A stretch of 64,000 bases of DNA from Desulfoglaeba alkanexedens ALDC (GCF_005377625.1 NZ_CP040098.1:1240001-1304000), one strand, 5' to 3'; positions 39,490 through 48,995 are shown, numbered from the stretch's first letter. Numbers and translations: made by a program. Notes: generated by a model not told the origin, from the sequence alone.

Positions 39490-39732
39490 ATCCCGGCAGT
39501 CATTCGCAGGATTCGACAACGGCTGGGTTTTACCCACGAACAGTTCGCCCTGCGGGTCGGCGTCACATAAAGCACCGTGAACCATTCGGAGAACGGCAAA
39601 CGCATTCCCCTGTCCTTTCTCATCAAGCGAGTTGTTGAGATGAAAACGGAATTGGATTTCCAGGACCTGCCTGCGCCGCGAGCGTCGCGGCAGGCATTGG
39701 CGAAGGGCCCACGGAAGAAGTCGCTGAAATGA
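39490..39732 (+). pseudogene. Xre-family HTH regulator, broken by a stop codon
   Basis: The frame reads PAVIRRIRQRLGFTHEQFAL, then RVGVT-stop-STVNHSENGK, then RIPLSFLIKRVVEMKTELD. This is an Xre/Cro-type helix-turn-helix with an in-frame TAA at 39568-39570 in the recognition-helix region. The start is also lost: a good TAAGGAG site is followed by ATC at 39490 where ATG would fit. The remainder is intact and its TGA overlaps the helicase ATG by four bases, showing that it was the first gene of the operon. A sequencing error could explain one defect but hardly both. Confidence 0.7.
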
Positions 39733-42700
39733 GTAACATGCTCCTCCACGAAGGCCAGATTCTTACCGGCCCGCTCTTCAATGAGCCGATGCGGGTGGAG
39801 ACCGTGCGGGCGAACGGCCCGGACACATGGGTGGCGGGCTTGGTCGGGACGCAGTCGGAGCGGTTCCGAAAGGTCACCCTCACGACGCGTGACCTCAAGA
39901 GCCTCACGATTCAGGAGGCGCGGCCCACCTACCATGGCGACGGCCGGCTGTTGCGCCTCGGCTTGCAAGCCTATTCCCTTGGCATTGCCTACGAGTTCGA
40001 TCCGTATTTTGGCCTTTCGATTTCTCGTGTGGACCCGTTGCCGCACCAGCTCGAGGCAGTCTACGACTATCTGCTCAAGCTCGCGCGGGTTCGGTTTCTG
40101 CTCGCGGATGACGCCGGGGCCGGGAAGACGATCATGGCCGGGATCCTCATCCGCGAACTCGAACTGCGCGGTCTCGCCGAGCGCATCTTGATCGTCTGCC
40201 CCGCCAACCTCTCGTTCCAATGGCAGCGTGAACTGAAGGAAAAGTTCGACGAGAAGTTCCTCGTTCTCAAGGGCAGCAACATCCGGGACCAGTTCGGCGT
40301 CAACCAGTGGCTGGAGCAGAAGCGTGTCATCACCTCGCTCGACCTCGCCAAACGGTCGGACATCCTGCCGGGGCTTCGGCAGGTCCACTGGGACCTGGTG
40401 ATCGTCGACGAGGCGCACCGCATGTCGGCCGCCGACGAAACCCACAAGAGCCTGCGCTACAAGCTGGGCGAGCTCTTGCGGGACACGTCGGACCACATGC
40501 TCCTGCTCACGGCCACCCCACACAAGGGCGATCCGGAGAATTTCAGCCTCTTCCTTCGGCTCCTCGACGCGGATGCCTATGCGGACGTCCGGTCCATCCG
40601 CAAGGCGATGGACCGTCGCCGTGCGCCCTTCTATTTGCGCCGCACGAAGGAAGCGATGGTCTACTTCCCGCAGCCGCAACCGGATGGAACGTGGGCGGCA
40701 CAGAAAATCTTCACGAAGCGCATCGCACACACGGTGGAGTTCCAGATCGACGGGGCGGAGTTCGACCTCTACCGCGACATCACGCGCTTTGTGAAGCAGC
40801 AGAGCACCAAAGCTGCATCGCAGGGTGACGACCCGCGCGCCCGCGCCGTGGGCTTTTTGATGTCCCTCTACCAGCGGAGACTTGCCTCTAGCACCTACGC
40901 CATACGGCACTCACTCGAAAACCGGGCCAAGCGGCTGGAAGATGACTTGAAGCGTGCTCAGGACCTTGCACGGGTGGCTCCTCCGGAGCTTCCCGACCCG
41001 GATGAGTTGGACGAAATGGAGGAAAGCAAGCGCGAGCGCCTCGAGGAGCTGCTTGAGGCCGTCACGCTTGCGGGCAACGCCCAACAGGTCCAGGAGGAGA
41101 TTCAGGCACTCAGGGCGCTGGCCGGCCAGGCCCATGCGGTGGAGGATTCCGGTGCTGAGGCCAAGCTATCGAAGCTGAAGGAGCTCCTCCAGCAGGAAGG
41201 TTTCTTCGACAACCAGGAGAAACAGCTCCTCATCTTCACGGAGTTCAAGGACACGCTGGACTACCTCGTGGATCGCCTCAAATCGTGGGGCTTCCGCGTA
41301 GGCTTCATCCACGGGGGCATGAAACCGGGATCGCGCGACGATCCCGGCACCCGGCTCTATGCGGAACAGCAGTTCCGCGAAGGGGCCATTCAGGTCCTCG
41401 TAGCGACCGAGGCAGCCGGCGAGGGCATCAACCTTCAGGTCTGCAACATCCTCTTCAACTACGACATCCCGTGGAACCCGAACCGCCTTGAACAGCGCAT
41501 GGGCCGCATCCACCGCTACGGTCAGCGCAAGGACTGCCTGATCTTCAACTTCGTGGCTACGAACACCATTGAGGGCCGGGTGCTCAAGCGGCTCTTGGAA
41601 AAGCTCCAGGAGATCCGGGACGCGCTCGATGACGACGCGGTCTTCAACGTGGTCGGTGAGGTTCTCCCAGCATCCCAGGTGGAACGTATCCTGCGCGACT
41701 ACTACGCCGGACGTCTCGGCGACGCAGACCTTGAGGAACGGCTCTTGCGGAACGTGGACGAGGGCCACTTTCGCAACATCTGCCAGAACGCCCTCGAAGG
41801 TTTGGCCTCGAAGAAGCTCAACCTGGAGATGCTCATCGAGCGCCGTGCGCGGGCCCGGGAACGGCGCGTCGTGCCCGAGACCATCGCGCGGTTCATCCGG
41901 GAGGCGGCCGAGTACGTTCCGCTCACCCTCAAGACCTTTCCGCATCTTCCCCACACCTTCGATCCGGGCAGGACCCCGCCGGTGCTGCGCCGCTACGAGA
42001 GCGACCCGACCTGGAAGCTGTCGGCGCTGGCGGCCAAGTACCCCCGCTGTTCCACAGACCGGGAGACGGCCGAGAAACACAGCCTGGAATGGGTCACGCC
42101 CGGCCACCCTCTCTTCGAGGCGATCCGGAGGCACACTTACGCGCAGGCGCTCGACGTGTTCGGGAAAGGGGCGACCTTCTACTCCCTCCAGCATGATGCG
42201 CCCGCGCGAATCGACTTCTACCGCGCACGTGTCGTCGACGGCCTCGGCCAGGTGATCCACGAGCGGCTCTTTGCGGTCGAGATCTCGGCCGACGTGAAAC
42301 CGCGCCTGTGCGAACCCAACATCCTCGGGAACTTCACGCCCGCGGGCGCTCCCGATGAATCCCCGACGGTCGCTACACTTCCCGAAGCAACGGCCTGGCT
42401 CAACGAACAGGCGCTCACGCCGTTCCTAGAAGAGACGCGCAAGGATCGCCTGGCCGAGGTCGAACGGATCTCGGCGCACATCGAACTGTCGCTGACGGAG
42501 CTCCTACAGCGGGCCGACGACGAAATCGGCCGGGCGCACGAGGCCGTGGACCGCGGTGAGCAGGGTGCCGAAGGCCGTCTCACTCAGGCGGAGGCACGGC
42601 ATGACGAATTGCGCGAACGGCGCGAGCGGCGGCGCCGGGAGATCGATCAGCAGCGGGCGCTTTCCCTCCAGGGGGTGGAGCGCATCGCAAGCGTTCTCGT

Positions 42701-43160
42701 CCTGCCCCATCCCGAGCGGGAGGCCCCCGAGGTCCAGCGCCTCCAGCCCAACCCGGAGACTGAGGCTACCGCCATGCGGGTGGTGCTGGATTACGAGCGT
42801 GCCCAGGGCCGGCAGGTCTACGACGTCCACGAGAAAAACTTGGGCTACGACGTCACCAGCCTGGACCTCGACTCCGGGGAGCTACGCCTCATCGAGGTCA
42901 AAGGCCTGGTCGGTGCTACAGGCACCATCCTCCTCACCCCCAACGAACGCCGCGTGGCCGAGGACCGGCGCGACTGCTACTGGCTTTACGTCGTCACCAG
43001 CTGCGCTACCCAGCCCGAACTCCAGGAACCGATCAAGGACCCCGCCCGCTTCGACTGGCACGAGGTCACCAAGGTGGCTCACTATTACCTGTCGGTGGAT
43101 GCGCTGACCAAGCCGATGGAGGTGCGCGAAGACCTGCTGCCATACGGAGAAAAACAATGA
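39729..43160 (+). CDS. SNF2-family helicase with DUF3883 domain
   Basis: A 1143-residue superfamily 2 helicase. The SNF2 N-lobe has 'LLADDAGAGKTIMAG' (Walker A near residue 126) and 'VIVDEAHRMS' (near 226). The C-lobe has 'LVATEAAGEGINLQ' and 'RMGRIHRYGQRK' near 595. A coiled region (about 920-985) leads to a C-terminal DUF3883 domain with a restriction-endonuclease-like core 'LGYDVTSLDLDSGELRLIEVKG' (D...ExK near 1040-1060). Such proteins are typical of DNA-targeting defence systems. It overlaps the Xre remnant and the downstream ATPase gene by four bases each. Confidence 0.93.
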   Translation: MSNMLLHEGQILTGPLFNEPMRVETVRANGPDTWVAGLVGTQSERFRKVTLTTRDLKSLTIQEARPTYHGDGRLLRLGLQAYSLGIAYEFDPYFGLSISRVDPLPHQLEAVYDYLLKLARVRFLLADDAGAGKTIMAGILIRELELRGLAERILIVCPANLSFQWQRELKEKFDEKFLVLKGSNIRDQFGVNQWLEQKRVITSLDLAKRSDILPGLRQVHWDLVIVDEAHRMSAADETHKSLRYKLGELLRDTSDHMLLLTATPHKGDPENFSLFLRLLDADAYADVRSIRKAMDRRRAPFYLRRTKEAMVYFPQPQPDGTWAAQKIFTKRIAHTVEFQIDGAEFDLYRDITRFVKQQSTKAASQGDDPRARAVGFLMSLYQRRLASSTYAIRHSLENRAKRLEDDLKRAQDLARVAPPELPDPDELDEMEESKRERLEELLEAVTLAGNAQQVQEEIQALRALAGQAHAVEDSGAEAKLSKLKELLQQEGFFDNQEKQLLIFTEFKDTLDYLVDRLKSWGFRVGFIHGGMKPGSRDDPGTRLYAEQQFREGAIQVLVATEAAGEGINLQVCNILFNYDIPWNPNRLEQRMGRIHRYGQRKDCLIFNFVATNTIEGRVLKRLLEKLQEIRDALDDDAVFNVVGEVLPASQVERILRDYYAGRLGDADLEERLLRNVDEGHFRNICQNALEGLASKKLNLEMLIERRARARERRVVPETIARFIREAAEYVPLTLKTFPHLPHTFDPGRTPPVLRRYESDPTWKLSALAAKYPRCSTDRETAEKHSLEWVTPGHPLFEAIRRHTYAQALDVFGKGATFYSLQHDAPARIDFYRARVVDGLGQVIHERLFAVEISADVKPRLCEPNILGNFTPAGAPDESPTVATLPEATAWLNEQALTPFLEETRKDRLAEVERISAHIELSLTELLQRADDEIGRAHEAVDRGEQGAEGRLTQAEARHDELRERRERRRREIDQQRALSLQGVERIASVLVLPHPEREAPEVQRLQPNPETEATAMRVVLDYERAQGRQVYDVHEKNLGYDVTSLDLDSGELRLIEVKGLVGATGTILLTPNERRVAEDRRDCYWLYVVTSCATQPELQEPIKDPARFDWHEVTKVAHYYLSVDALTKPMEVREDLLPYGEKQ

Positions 43161-44290
43161 AGATTCAAAAGCTCACGCTAAGGAATTGGAAGAACTTCAC
43201 CGAGGCTGACGTCGAGATCCACGATCGGCTGTTTCTGGTCGGACCGAATGCCTCGGGCAAGTCCAATTTCCTCGATGCGTTCCGTTTCCTGCGCGATCTG
43301 GCGTCTACCGGCGGCGGATTTCAGGTGGCTGTTGAGCGCCGCGGCGGGGTGACAGCGTTGCGCTGCTTGGCTGCGCGACGCAACTCGAACATCACGCTAG
43401 GCGTTGTCGTCCGCAACGGCGCAGAAGAGTGGGAATACGAGCTTTCATTCAACCAGGACAAGCAGCGCCGTGCAGCCGTGCGTTCGGAACGGGTGCGCCG
43501 GGGCGACGACATCCTCCTGAGTAGACCGACCGACGAAGATGAGAAAGACCCCGCGCGGCTTACGCAGACTTATCTGGAGCAGGTCAACGTCAATCAGCCG
43601 TTCCGCGCCCTTGCGACCTTTTTCGCCTCGATCCGGTACCTGCACATTGTACCGCAGCTCGTGCGCGAGCCGGATCGCTCCGTGGGACGCGCCAATGATC
43701 CGTTCGGGGGCGATTTTCTGGAGCAGGTGGCGAAAATTCCAGAGAAGACCAGGAATAAACGCTTGCAGCAGATTCAAGAAGCGCTGCGCGTGGCCGTGCC
43801 GCAGCTTGAGAAGATCGAGCTCTATCGGGATCAACGCGGCACCCCGCACCTGCGAGGCAAATATCAACACTGGCGGCCGCAAGGTGCCTGGCAGACCGAG
43901 GAACAGTTTTCCGACGGGACGCTGCGCCTGATGGGACTTCTTTGGGTCGCCCTCGAAAGCGGCGGGCCGCTGCTGCTGGAAGAACCGGAACTATCGCTTC
44001 ATCCGGAAGTGGTGCGTTTTCTGCCGCAGATGTTCGCGCGCGTCCAGCGGCGCACCAAGCGGCAGATCTTTTTGAGCACCCATTCGCCAGCACTCCTTTG
44101 CGACGAAGGGATCGGCCTCGACGAAGTCCTGCTGCTAAGCCCCACGCCGGAGGGCACCAAGGTTTCTGTGGCCGGCAGTCACCAGGAAATCCGCGACCTC
44201 CTCGAAGGCGGTCTTACGCTTGCGGAGGCGGTGATCCCGCTCACCAAGCCCGAGCGCGCGTCGCAACTCACGTCGTTCGGGGAAGCGTAA
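43157..44290 (+). CDS. AAA ATPase of the RecF/OLD-like type
   Basis: A 377-residue ABC-like AAA ATPase. It starts 'MKIQKLTLRNWKNFTEADVEI'. Walker A GPNASGKSN is near residue 29-37, Walker B 'LLLEEPELSLHPE' near 274, with the following 'FLSTHSPALL' switch His. No nuclease domain is fused; the next gene supplies a TOPRIM-like protein. Paired OLD-like ATPase and TOPRIM genes occur in abortive-infection systems such as PARIS-type pairs. It overlaps the helicase stop by four bases. Confidence 0.88.
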   Translation: MKIQKLTLRNWKNFTEADVEIHDRLFLVGPNASGKSNFLDAFRFLRDLASTGGGFQVAVERRGGVTALRCLAARRNSNITLGVVVRNGAEEWEYELSFNQDKQRRAAVRSERVRRGDDILLSRPTDEDEKDPARLTQTYLEQVNVNQPFRALATFFASIRYLHIVPQLVREPDRSVGRANDPFGGDFLEQVAKIPEKTRNKRLQQIQEALRVAVPQLEKIELYRDQRGTPHLRGKYQHWRPQGAWQTEEQFSDGTLRLMGLLWVALESGGPLLLEEPELSLHPEVVRFLPQMFARVQRRTKRQIFLSTHSPALLCDEGIGLDEVLLLSPTPEGTKVSVAGSHQEIRDLLEGGLTLAEAVIPLTKPERASQLTSFGEA

Positions 44291-44291
44291 G

Positions 44292-44891
44292 GTGAGCGTC
44301 GTCATCAACGCGGCAGTCGAGGGACCGACGGACGAAGCTGTCGCCATGCGTCTGATCTGCCACGTCGGGGCCAAAGTCGGTACCGTATACGGCAAGAACG
44401 GCAAACCCCACCTCCGGAAAAGGCTCAACGCTTACAGCCAGGCCGCGCGACACAGTTCGTGGCTTGTTCTGGTGGATCTCGATCGCGACGCAAACTGTGC
44501 GCCGCCACTGAAAACTGCGTGGCTACCCAATCCCCCGCCGCGGTTGTGTTTTCGTATCGCGGTTCGTGCCGTCGAGTCGTGGCTGCTCGCCGACGCGCAG
44601 CGGATCGCCGAATTCATGGCTGTGGCACGAAATCGAGTGCCTGCGAATCCGGAGGGCTTGCCTGATCCGAAGGTCGAGTTGGTGAGCCTGGCGCGTCGCT
44701 CGCGCCGAAAGGATATCCGACAGGACATGGTGCCGCGCGAATCCAGCGGTCGGGCGGTCGGTCCCGCCTACACCTCGCGATTGATCGAATTTGCCGGCCG
44801 GCACTGGCGACCTGACGAAGCGGCCAGGCGCGCCGACAGCCTCGCTCGCGCCATACGATGCCTGCGCAGGCTTGTGGAGGAAAGAGCATGA
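44292..44891 (+). CDS. TOPRIM-like (DUF4276-type) partner protein
   Basis: A 199-residue protein with the TOPRIM acidic signature: Glu10 in '[15 protein letters not shown]' and Asp62/Asp64 in '[11 protein letters not shown]'. This matches the metal-binding E...DxD layout of OLD-like nucleases and DUF4276 proteins. GTG start one base after the ATPase stop, with GGGGAAG upstream. The pair is probably an ATPase-regulated nuclease or effector. Its stop overlaps the methylase start by four bases (ATGA), so it is embedded in the operon. Confidence 0.8.
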   Translation: MSVVINAAVEGPTDEAVAMRLICHVGAKVGTVYGKNGKPHLRKRLNAYSQAARHSSWLVLVDLDRDANCAPPLKTAWLPNPPPRLCFRIAVRAVESWLLADAQRIAEFMAVARNRVPANPEGLPDPKVELVSLARRSRRKDIRQDMVPRESSGRAVGPAYTSRLIEFAGRHWRPDEAARRADSLARAIRCLRRLVEERA

Positions 44892-47800
44892 TCCCCAAAG
44901 ACTGCAGGCGTCTGGCCGAGGTGGACTTCCCGATTGCCGAGGTGTCAAAGCACGCGGCGCGGGAGAAGTCCATTCGCCACGGCCATCCGAGCACCTTGCA
45001 CCTGTGGTGGGCGCGGCGGCCGCTGGCTTCTAGCCGGGCCGTGTTGCTGGCGCTTCTGTTGCCGGATCCGTGCGATCCGGTTTGCCCAGAGGGCTTCAAG
45101 ATGAAGGCCCGGGAACTGCTACCCACAGTCCCGGGCAGGGTCGGCCCCACGGATGATGACCTGCGCAAGGCATTGCTGAGGTTCATTGCGGACTTCGCCA
45201 ACTGGGACCTGGCATCCCATCGCGCCTATCTTGGCGTCAGCCGGGCGCTGGTCAGGGCTGCGCATGGCGAGGAGCCGCCGCTGGTCGTGGACCCGTTTGC
45301 CGGCGGTGGATCGATCCCGCTCGAGGCGCTGCGACTGGGCTGTGAGGCGTTCGCCAGCGACTTGAACCCCGTTGCGTGCCTCATCCTCAAGGTCATGCTC
45401 GAAGACATTCCTCGGCACGGGCGGGAGCTGGCAGAGGAGTTGCGGCGCGTCGGGGCGGAGATCAAGCGCCAGGCCGAGAAGGAACTGGCCGAGTTCTACC
45501 CGCCCGACCCCGATGGGGCCCGGCCCATCGCCTACCTCTGGGCGCGCACCGTGCGCTGCGAGGCGCCCAACTGCGGGGCGGAGATTCCGCTTATGCGCTC
45601 GTTGTGGCTTTGCAAGAAGGCCAATCGAAAACGAGCGCTACGGTACAAGGTGGTGAAGCCAAGATTGACAGGCTTCCAGCCTGTCAATCCCTGGAAAAAC
45701 CCTGAACTGGGGATTCAATCCCGACACCTTCCGCACCTGCAAACTCCGGATGCCACATACTTCGTGACCTTCCGTTGTGCGAAGGGGGTGGAGCTACCGG
45801 AAGCGGCCCGCGACCTTGTCCTGTCCTCGGTAATCCACTGGCATGGCGAGAGAATCGATTTGGATGCCGCTGTAGTCATGCCGGATCACGTACACATGAT
45901 CTTCAGGTTGATGCTTGATTCCGACAGGCAAGATACCTCTCCTTCATTAAGCAAGGTATTACATAGTATCAAAAGCTTCTCGGCCAATGAGGTCAACAAA
46001 CTGCTCAAGCGGAAAGGCTCGTTGTGGCAGGACGAGAGTTTCGACCACATCATTCGGAACGGGGAGGAGTGGGCTGAAAAGATAGAGTACATTCGGCAGA
46101 ATGCGGTGAAGAAAGGTCTGGTAGAAAGGCCGGAAGCATACAAATGGCTTTGGGCAAGAAGTGACAGGCAGGATGCCTGTCCCACTGTCCAGTTCGAGGT
46201 TTTCGAGCCGAAGAGCGAGAAGGAAGTTCCGAACGGCACGGTCGCGCGGGCCAAGGCGACCTGCCTTTGCTGCGGGGCGGTCCTGCCGCCGGAGCGGGTG
46301 CGCGCACAGCTCGCGGCGCAGCGCGGCGGTGCGGATGTGATTTTTCACCACAGAGACACCGAGAACACAGAGAAAAGCCAGAAAAAACACTCTGTATGCT
46401 CTGTGTCTCCGTGGTGCAGAACCGGTGGTGCGCGACTGCTTGCGGTGGTGACGCTGAAGCCCGGCCAAACCGGCAGGCACTACCGCCTGCCGACGGAGCG
46501 GGATTATCAGGCCGTCTGGAAGGCCCAGGAGCGCCTCAAGGCGATCCTCGACGAATGGGAACGCAGCGGTAGGAAGGGCCTTTGCCCAGTGCCGGATGAG
46601 CCGCTTCCGCCGATTGGCACTCTTGGCTTTCGCGTTCAGCGCTACGGCATGCTCCAGTGGGGCGACCTTTTCACGGCGCGGCAGAAGGTGGCGCTGCTTG
46701 ACCTGGGCTCGCGCCTGAGGAGTGCACCATCGAGCGTTGGCGAAACGGGTGCCGCTGCGCTCTCGCGGCTGGCGGACAAGAACGCATCGCTCGCCGTTTG
46801 GAATCAGATCGGCGAGAAGATTGAACACGTCTTCGGCCGGCAAGCGTTGCCGATAGTGTGGGACTTCGCAGAGGTCTCGATATTTTCCGACTCGACCGGA
46901 AACTTTCTGAGCGGCTTGGATCTGGTCGCGAAGGTTGTCGACGCCTGGCCCCCTTCACACGCTGGGCAGGTTCAGTCCGCCGACGCGACTGCGCATCTAC
47001 TCCCCGACGAAACAACCCACGTCTGGTTCACCGACCCGCCCTACTACGACGCGGTCCCCTATGCGGACCTCTCGGACTTCTTCTTCGTCTGGCTCAAGCG
47101 CGCATTGCCGGGTCATCCACTGCTGCGCGATCCTTTCGATCCGACGAACTCGCTGACGCCCAAGAATCGTGAAGCCGTGCAGGACGAGACCAAATGTGAC
47201 AATGGCCGCGCGAAGGACCGTGCCTGGTTCGAGAAGACGATGGCCAAGGCCTTCGCCGAGGGCCGCCGCGTCCTGCGGAAGGATGGCATTGGCTCGGTGG
47301 TCTTCGCCCACAAGACCACCGAAGGGTGGGAGGCGCTCCTCTACGGCATGATCCGCGGGGGCTGGACCATCACCGGTTCTTGGCCCATCGCCACGGAAAG
47401 ACCGGGTCGACTGCGCTCTCAGGATTCCGCCGCGCTCGCCACCAGCGTCCATCTCGTCTGCCGCCCGCGGCCTGAGGATGCGCCGGTCGGCGACTGGGCC
47501 CACGTGCTGCGCGAGCTCCCGAAGCGCGTCGGCGATTGGATGGAGCGGCTCCAGGAGGAAGGCATTCGAGGCGCGGACTTGGTCTTTGCCTGCATCGGCC
47601 CCGCCTTGGAGATCTTTAGCCGGTACAGCAGGGTGGAGACCCCCGATGGCCGAGAAATCAGGCTGGCCGAGTACTTGGAGAAGGTGTGGGAGGTTGTGGG
47701 CCGCACCGCGCTGGAGCAGGTGCTTGGCAGTAGGTCAGGCTTCCAGCCTGACATGACAGGCAAGATACCTGTCCCACTCCAGGGAGGCTTGGAAGAAGAC

Positions 47801-48496
47801 GCGCGATTGACGGCTCTGTTCCTCTGGACGCTCCAAAGCACCAATGGGGAATCTGCGGGAGCAGACCCCCACGAAACCGACGAGGATGATCTCCCCGCCG
47901 AGGATGAAGACGAACAGCAGATCGCCTCCGGAAAGGCAAAGGGCTATTCGCTCGTCTTCGACGTGGTGCGCCGCTTCGCCCAGCCCCTGGGCATCAACCT
48001 TCCGAAGTGGGAAGGCAGGATTATCGAGATAAAGAAGGGGGTCGTGCGCCTGCTGCCCATCACCGAACGCGCGCTGATCCTCTTTGGCAAGGACGGGGCC
48101 GAGGCCGTGGCCCACCGGCTGGAGAAGGCCCCTGTCACAGGATTCCACCAGCTGAGGCTCTTCCCGGAGGATGCTGCGGCAAAGGGCAAGGGGCGCAGGA
48201 ACAGACGTAGAAAGGCTGACGTGAACGTGACGAACCTGCCTGCCGCGTCCCGGGACGCGGCGCAGGCACGCGAGGCCTTGGAGATCAGCCGCGAAGCCAC
48301 GACGCTTGACCGGGTCCACATGGCGATGCTGCTTCAGGCCGGCGGTCGAGCGAGCGCCCTGCGGGCTCTCCTGAAGGCTGAACAGGAGCGCGGGCATGAT
48401 TTCCTCCGTCTGGCCAACGCGCTCTCCGCCCTGTACCCGAAGGGAAGCGAAGAGAAGCGGCTGCTTGACGCGATGTTGCTCGCGGTGCCAAGATGA
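44888..48496 (+). CDS. DUF1156 adenine-specific DNA methylase, carrying in-frame insertions
   Basis: A 1202-residue protein. The methylase core has the SAM-binding motif '[14 protein letters not shown]' (near residue 135), 'FASDLNPVA', and the catalytic DPPY motif ('[17 protein letters not shown]') near residue 715. A zinc ribbon is made of 'RCEAPNCG' and 'CLCCG'. Three segments look inserted without frame loss: a RAYT transposase domain at 45659-46189, between the two zinc-ribbon halves; a palindromic element at 46346-46416; and a REP doublet at 47734-47773. Without them the protein would be near 980 residues, closer to what I expect of the family. Whether it still methylates DNA is unknown. 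GGAGGAAAG precedes the ATG; it overlaps both neighbours. Confidence 0.88.
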   Translation: MIPKDCRRLAEVDFPIAEVSKHAAREKSIRHGHPSTLHLWWARRPLASSRAVLLALLLPDPCDPVCPEGFKMKARELLPTVPGRVGPTDDDLRKALLRFIADFANWDLASHRAYLGVSRALVRAAHGEEPPLVVDPFAGGGSIPLEALRLGCEAFASDLNPVACLILKVMLEDIPRHGRELAEELRRVGAEIKRQAEKELAEFYPPDPDGARPIAYLWARTVRCEAPNCGAEIPLMRSLWLCKKANRKRALRYKVVKPRLTGFQPVNPWKNPELGIQSRHLPHLQTPDATYFVTFRCAKGVELPEAARDLVLSSVIHWHGERIDLDAAVVMPDHVHMIFRLMLDSDRQDTSPSLSKVLHSIKSFSANEVNKLLKRKGSLWQDESFDHIIRNGEEWAEKIEYIRQNAVKKGLVERPEAYKWLWARSDRQDACPTVQFEVFEPKSEKEVPNGTVARAKATCLCCGAVLPPERVRAQLAAQRGGADVIFHHRDTENTEKSQKKHSVCSVSPWCRTGGARLLAVVTLKPGQTGRHYRLPTERDYQAVWKAQERLKAILDEWERSGRKGLCPVPDEPLPPIGTLGFRVQRYGMLQWGDLFTARQKVALLDLGSRLRSAPSSVGETGAAALSRLADKNASLAVWNQIGEKIEHVFGRQALPIVWDFAEVSIFSDSTGNFLSGLDLVAKVVDAWPPSHAGQVQSADATAHLLPDETTHVWFTDPPYYDAVPYADLSDFFFVWLKRALPGHPLLRDPFDPTNSLTPKNREAVQDETKCDNGRAKDRAWFEKTMAKAFAEGRRVLRKDGIGSVVFAHKTTEGWEALLYGMIRGGWTITGSWPIATERPGRLRSQDSAALATSVHLVCRPRPEDAPVGDWAHVLRELPKRVGDWMERLQEEGIRGADLVFACIGPALEIFSRYSRVETPDGREIRLAEYLEKVWEVVGRTALEQVLGSRSGFQPDMTGKIPVPLQGGLEEDARLTALFLWTLQSTNGESAGADPHETDEDDLPAEDEDEQQIASGKAKGYSLVFDVVRRFAQPLGINLPKWEGRIIEIKKGVVRLLPITERALILFGKDGAEAVAHRLEKAPVTGFHQLRLFPEDAAAKGKGRRNRRRKADVNVTNLPAASRDAAQAREALEISREATTLDRVHMAMLLQAGGRASALRALLKAEQERGHDFLRLANALSALYPKGSEEKRLLDAMLLAVPR
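45662..45688 (+). repeat. REP hairpin at left end of RAYT insertion
   Basis: Perfect 11-bp arms GATTGACAGGC and GCCTGTCAATC around TTCCA. Translated in frame as LTGFQPVN. Confidence 0.9.
45923..45941 (+). repeat. REP remnant within the RAYT coding part
   Basis: GACAGGCAAGATACCTCTC differs at one base from the REP unit at 47755-47773 (GACAGGCAAGATACCTGTC). It reads in frame as DRQDTS. Confidence 0.75.
46163..46181 (+). repeat. REP hairpin at right end of RAYT insertion
   Basis: GACAGGC-AGGAT-GCCTGTC, perfect 7-bp arms, read in frame as DRQDACP. Confidence 0.9.
46346..46416 (+). mobile_element. 71-bp palindromic element in the methylase frame
   Basis: Long imperfect inverted repeat: CACCACAGAGACACCGAGAA at the left matches the reverse complement of the right arm (CACCACGGAGACACAGAGCA). 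It reads in frame as [11 protein letters not shown]...SVCSVSPW. The flanking protein 'GGADV' and '[11 protein letters not shown]' would join directly without it. Confidence 0.8.
47734..47773 (+). repeat. REP doublet in the methylase frame
   Basis: GTCAGGC-TTCCA-GCCTGAC (47734-47752), then GACAGGCAAGATACCTGTC (47755-47773), two adjacent hairpins of the same family as those flanking the RAYT. Translated in frame as [14 protein letters not shown]. Confidence 0.85.
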
Positions 48497-48777
48497 TTGC
48501 AGAACCGCTCAGGGATTACGTGTTCACGCCCCATGCGCGCTTCGAAATAGAGCGACGTGGGTTGGGCGAGGAGCTTGTCCGCGGCGTGCTGGAAGCACCG
48601 GGGCAGCGGTGGGACTTGCAGCCCGGAAGACATGTGTTGCAGTCAAAAATCTCGATGGGTGAACCGCCCCGGGTCTACGTACTCCGGGTGATCGTTGATG
48701 TGGACAAGCAGCCGAATGAGGTGGTTACAGCGTACCGAAGCAGTAAAATAGACAAATACTGGAGGAACGAGCCATGA
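48493..48777 (+). CDS. DUF4258 protein
   Basis: A 94-residue protein typical of DUF4258: '[25 protein letters not shown]' with the conserved His-Ala-x-x-x-Ile/Arg-Arg motif and a basic C-terminal strand '[14 protein letters not shown]'. DUF4258 has a RelE-like fold in many predictions and is often paired with DUF2283, as here. It overlaps the methylase stop and the DUF2283 start by four bases each. A toxin or nucleic-acid-binding role is possible but not shown. Confidence 0.85.
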   Translation: MIAEPLRDYVFTPHARFEIERRGLGEELVRGVLEAPGQRWDLQPGRHVLQSKISMGEPPRVYVLRVIVDVDKQPNEVVTAYRSSKIDKYWRNEP

Positions 48778-48974
48778 AAGTTTCCTACGATCAGAGGACC
48801 GACACCCTGAGCGTGGTGCTCAAAGAGGGTGTGCAGGTGTCCGAGAGCGATGAGGACAAACCGGGCGTGATCCTGGACTACGATGAGCAGGGAGATCTGA
48901 TCTCGCTCGAAATTCTCGATGCGTCGAAGCGCGTCACCGACGCCCGCAAGATCGAGTACCAAGCCATGCCGTGA
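48774..48974 (+). CDS. DUF2283 protein
   Basis: A 66-residue protein with the family pattern '[16 protein letters not shown]' followed by 'GVILDYDEQGDLISLEILDASKR'. DUF2283 proteins are frequent second members of small gene pairs with DUF4258 and may act as the antitoxin-like partner. It is translationally coupled to the DUF4258 gene (ATGA). Confidence 0.85.
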   Translation: MKVSYDQRTDTLSVVLKEGVQVSESDEDKPGVILDYDEQGDLISLEILDASKRVTDARKIEYQAMP

Positions 48975-48995
48975 AGCGACTATAGGATGACCGTT

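Larger units (their letters stand above)
45659..46189 (+). mobile_element. in-frame REP-associated tyrosine transposase (RAYT) insertion
   Basis: About 177 codons inside the methylase gene form an almost complete Y1/RAYT domain. They have '[17 protein letters not shown]', the HUH-type '[13 protein letters not shown]' (His-Val-His), '[20 protein letters not shown]', '[15 protein letters not shown]', and the '[19 protein letters not shown]' segment with the probable catalytic Tyr. REP hairpins flank it at 45662-45688 and 46163-46181, with another hairpin remnant inside at 45923-45941. There is no own start or stop that would make it a separate gene. Confidence 0.88.

Noticed and set aside
45659-46189. 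RAYT as a separate gene overlapping the methylase
   Set aside because: It has no own ATG with a ribosome-binding site at its domain start and no stop; the methylase frame runs through both ends.
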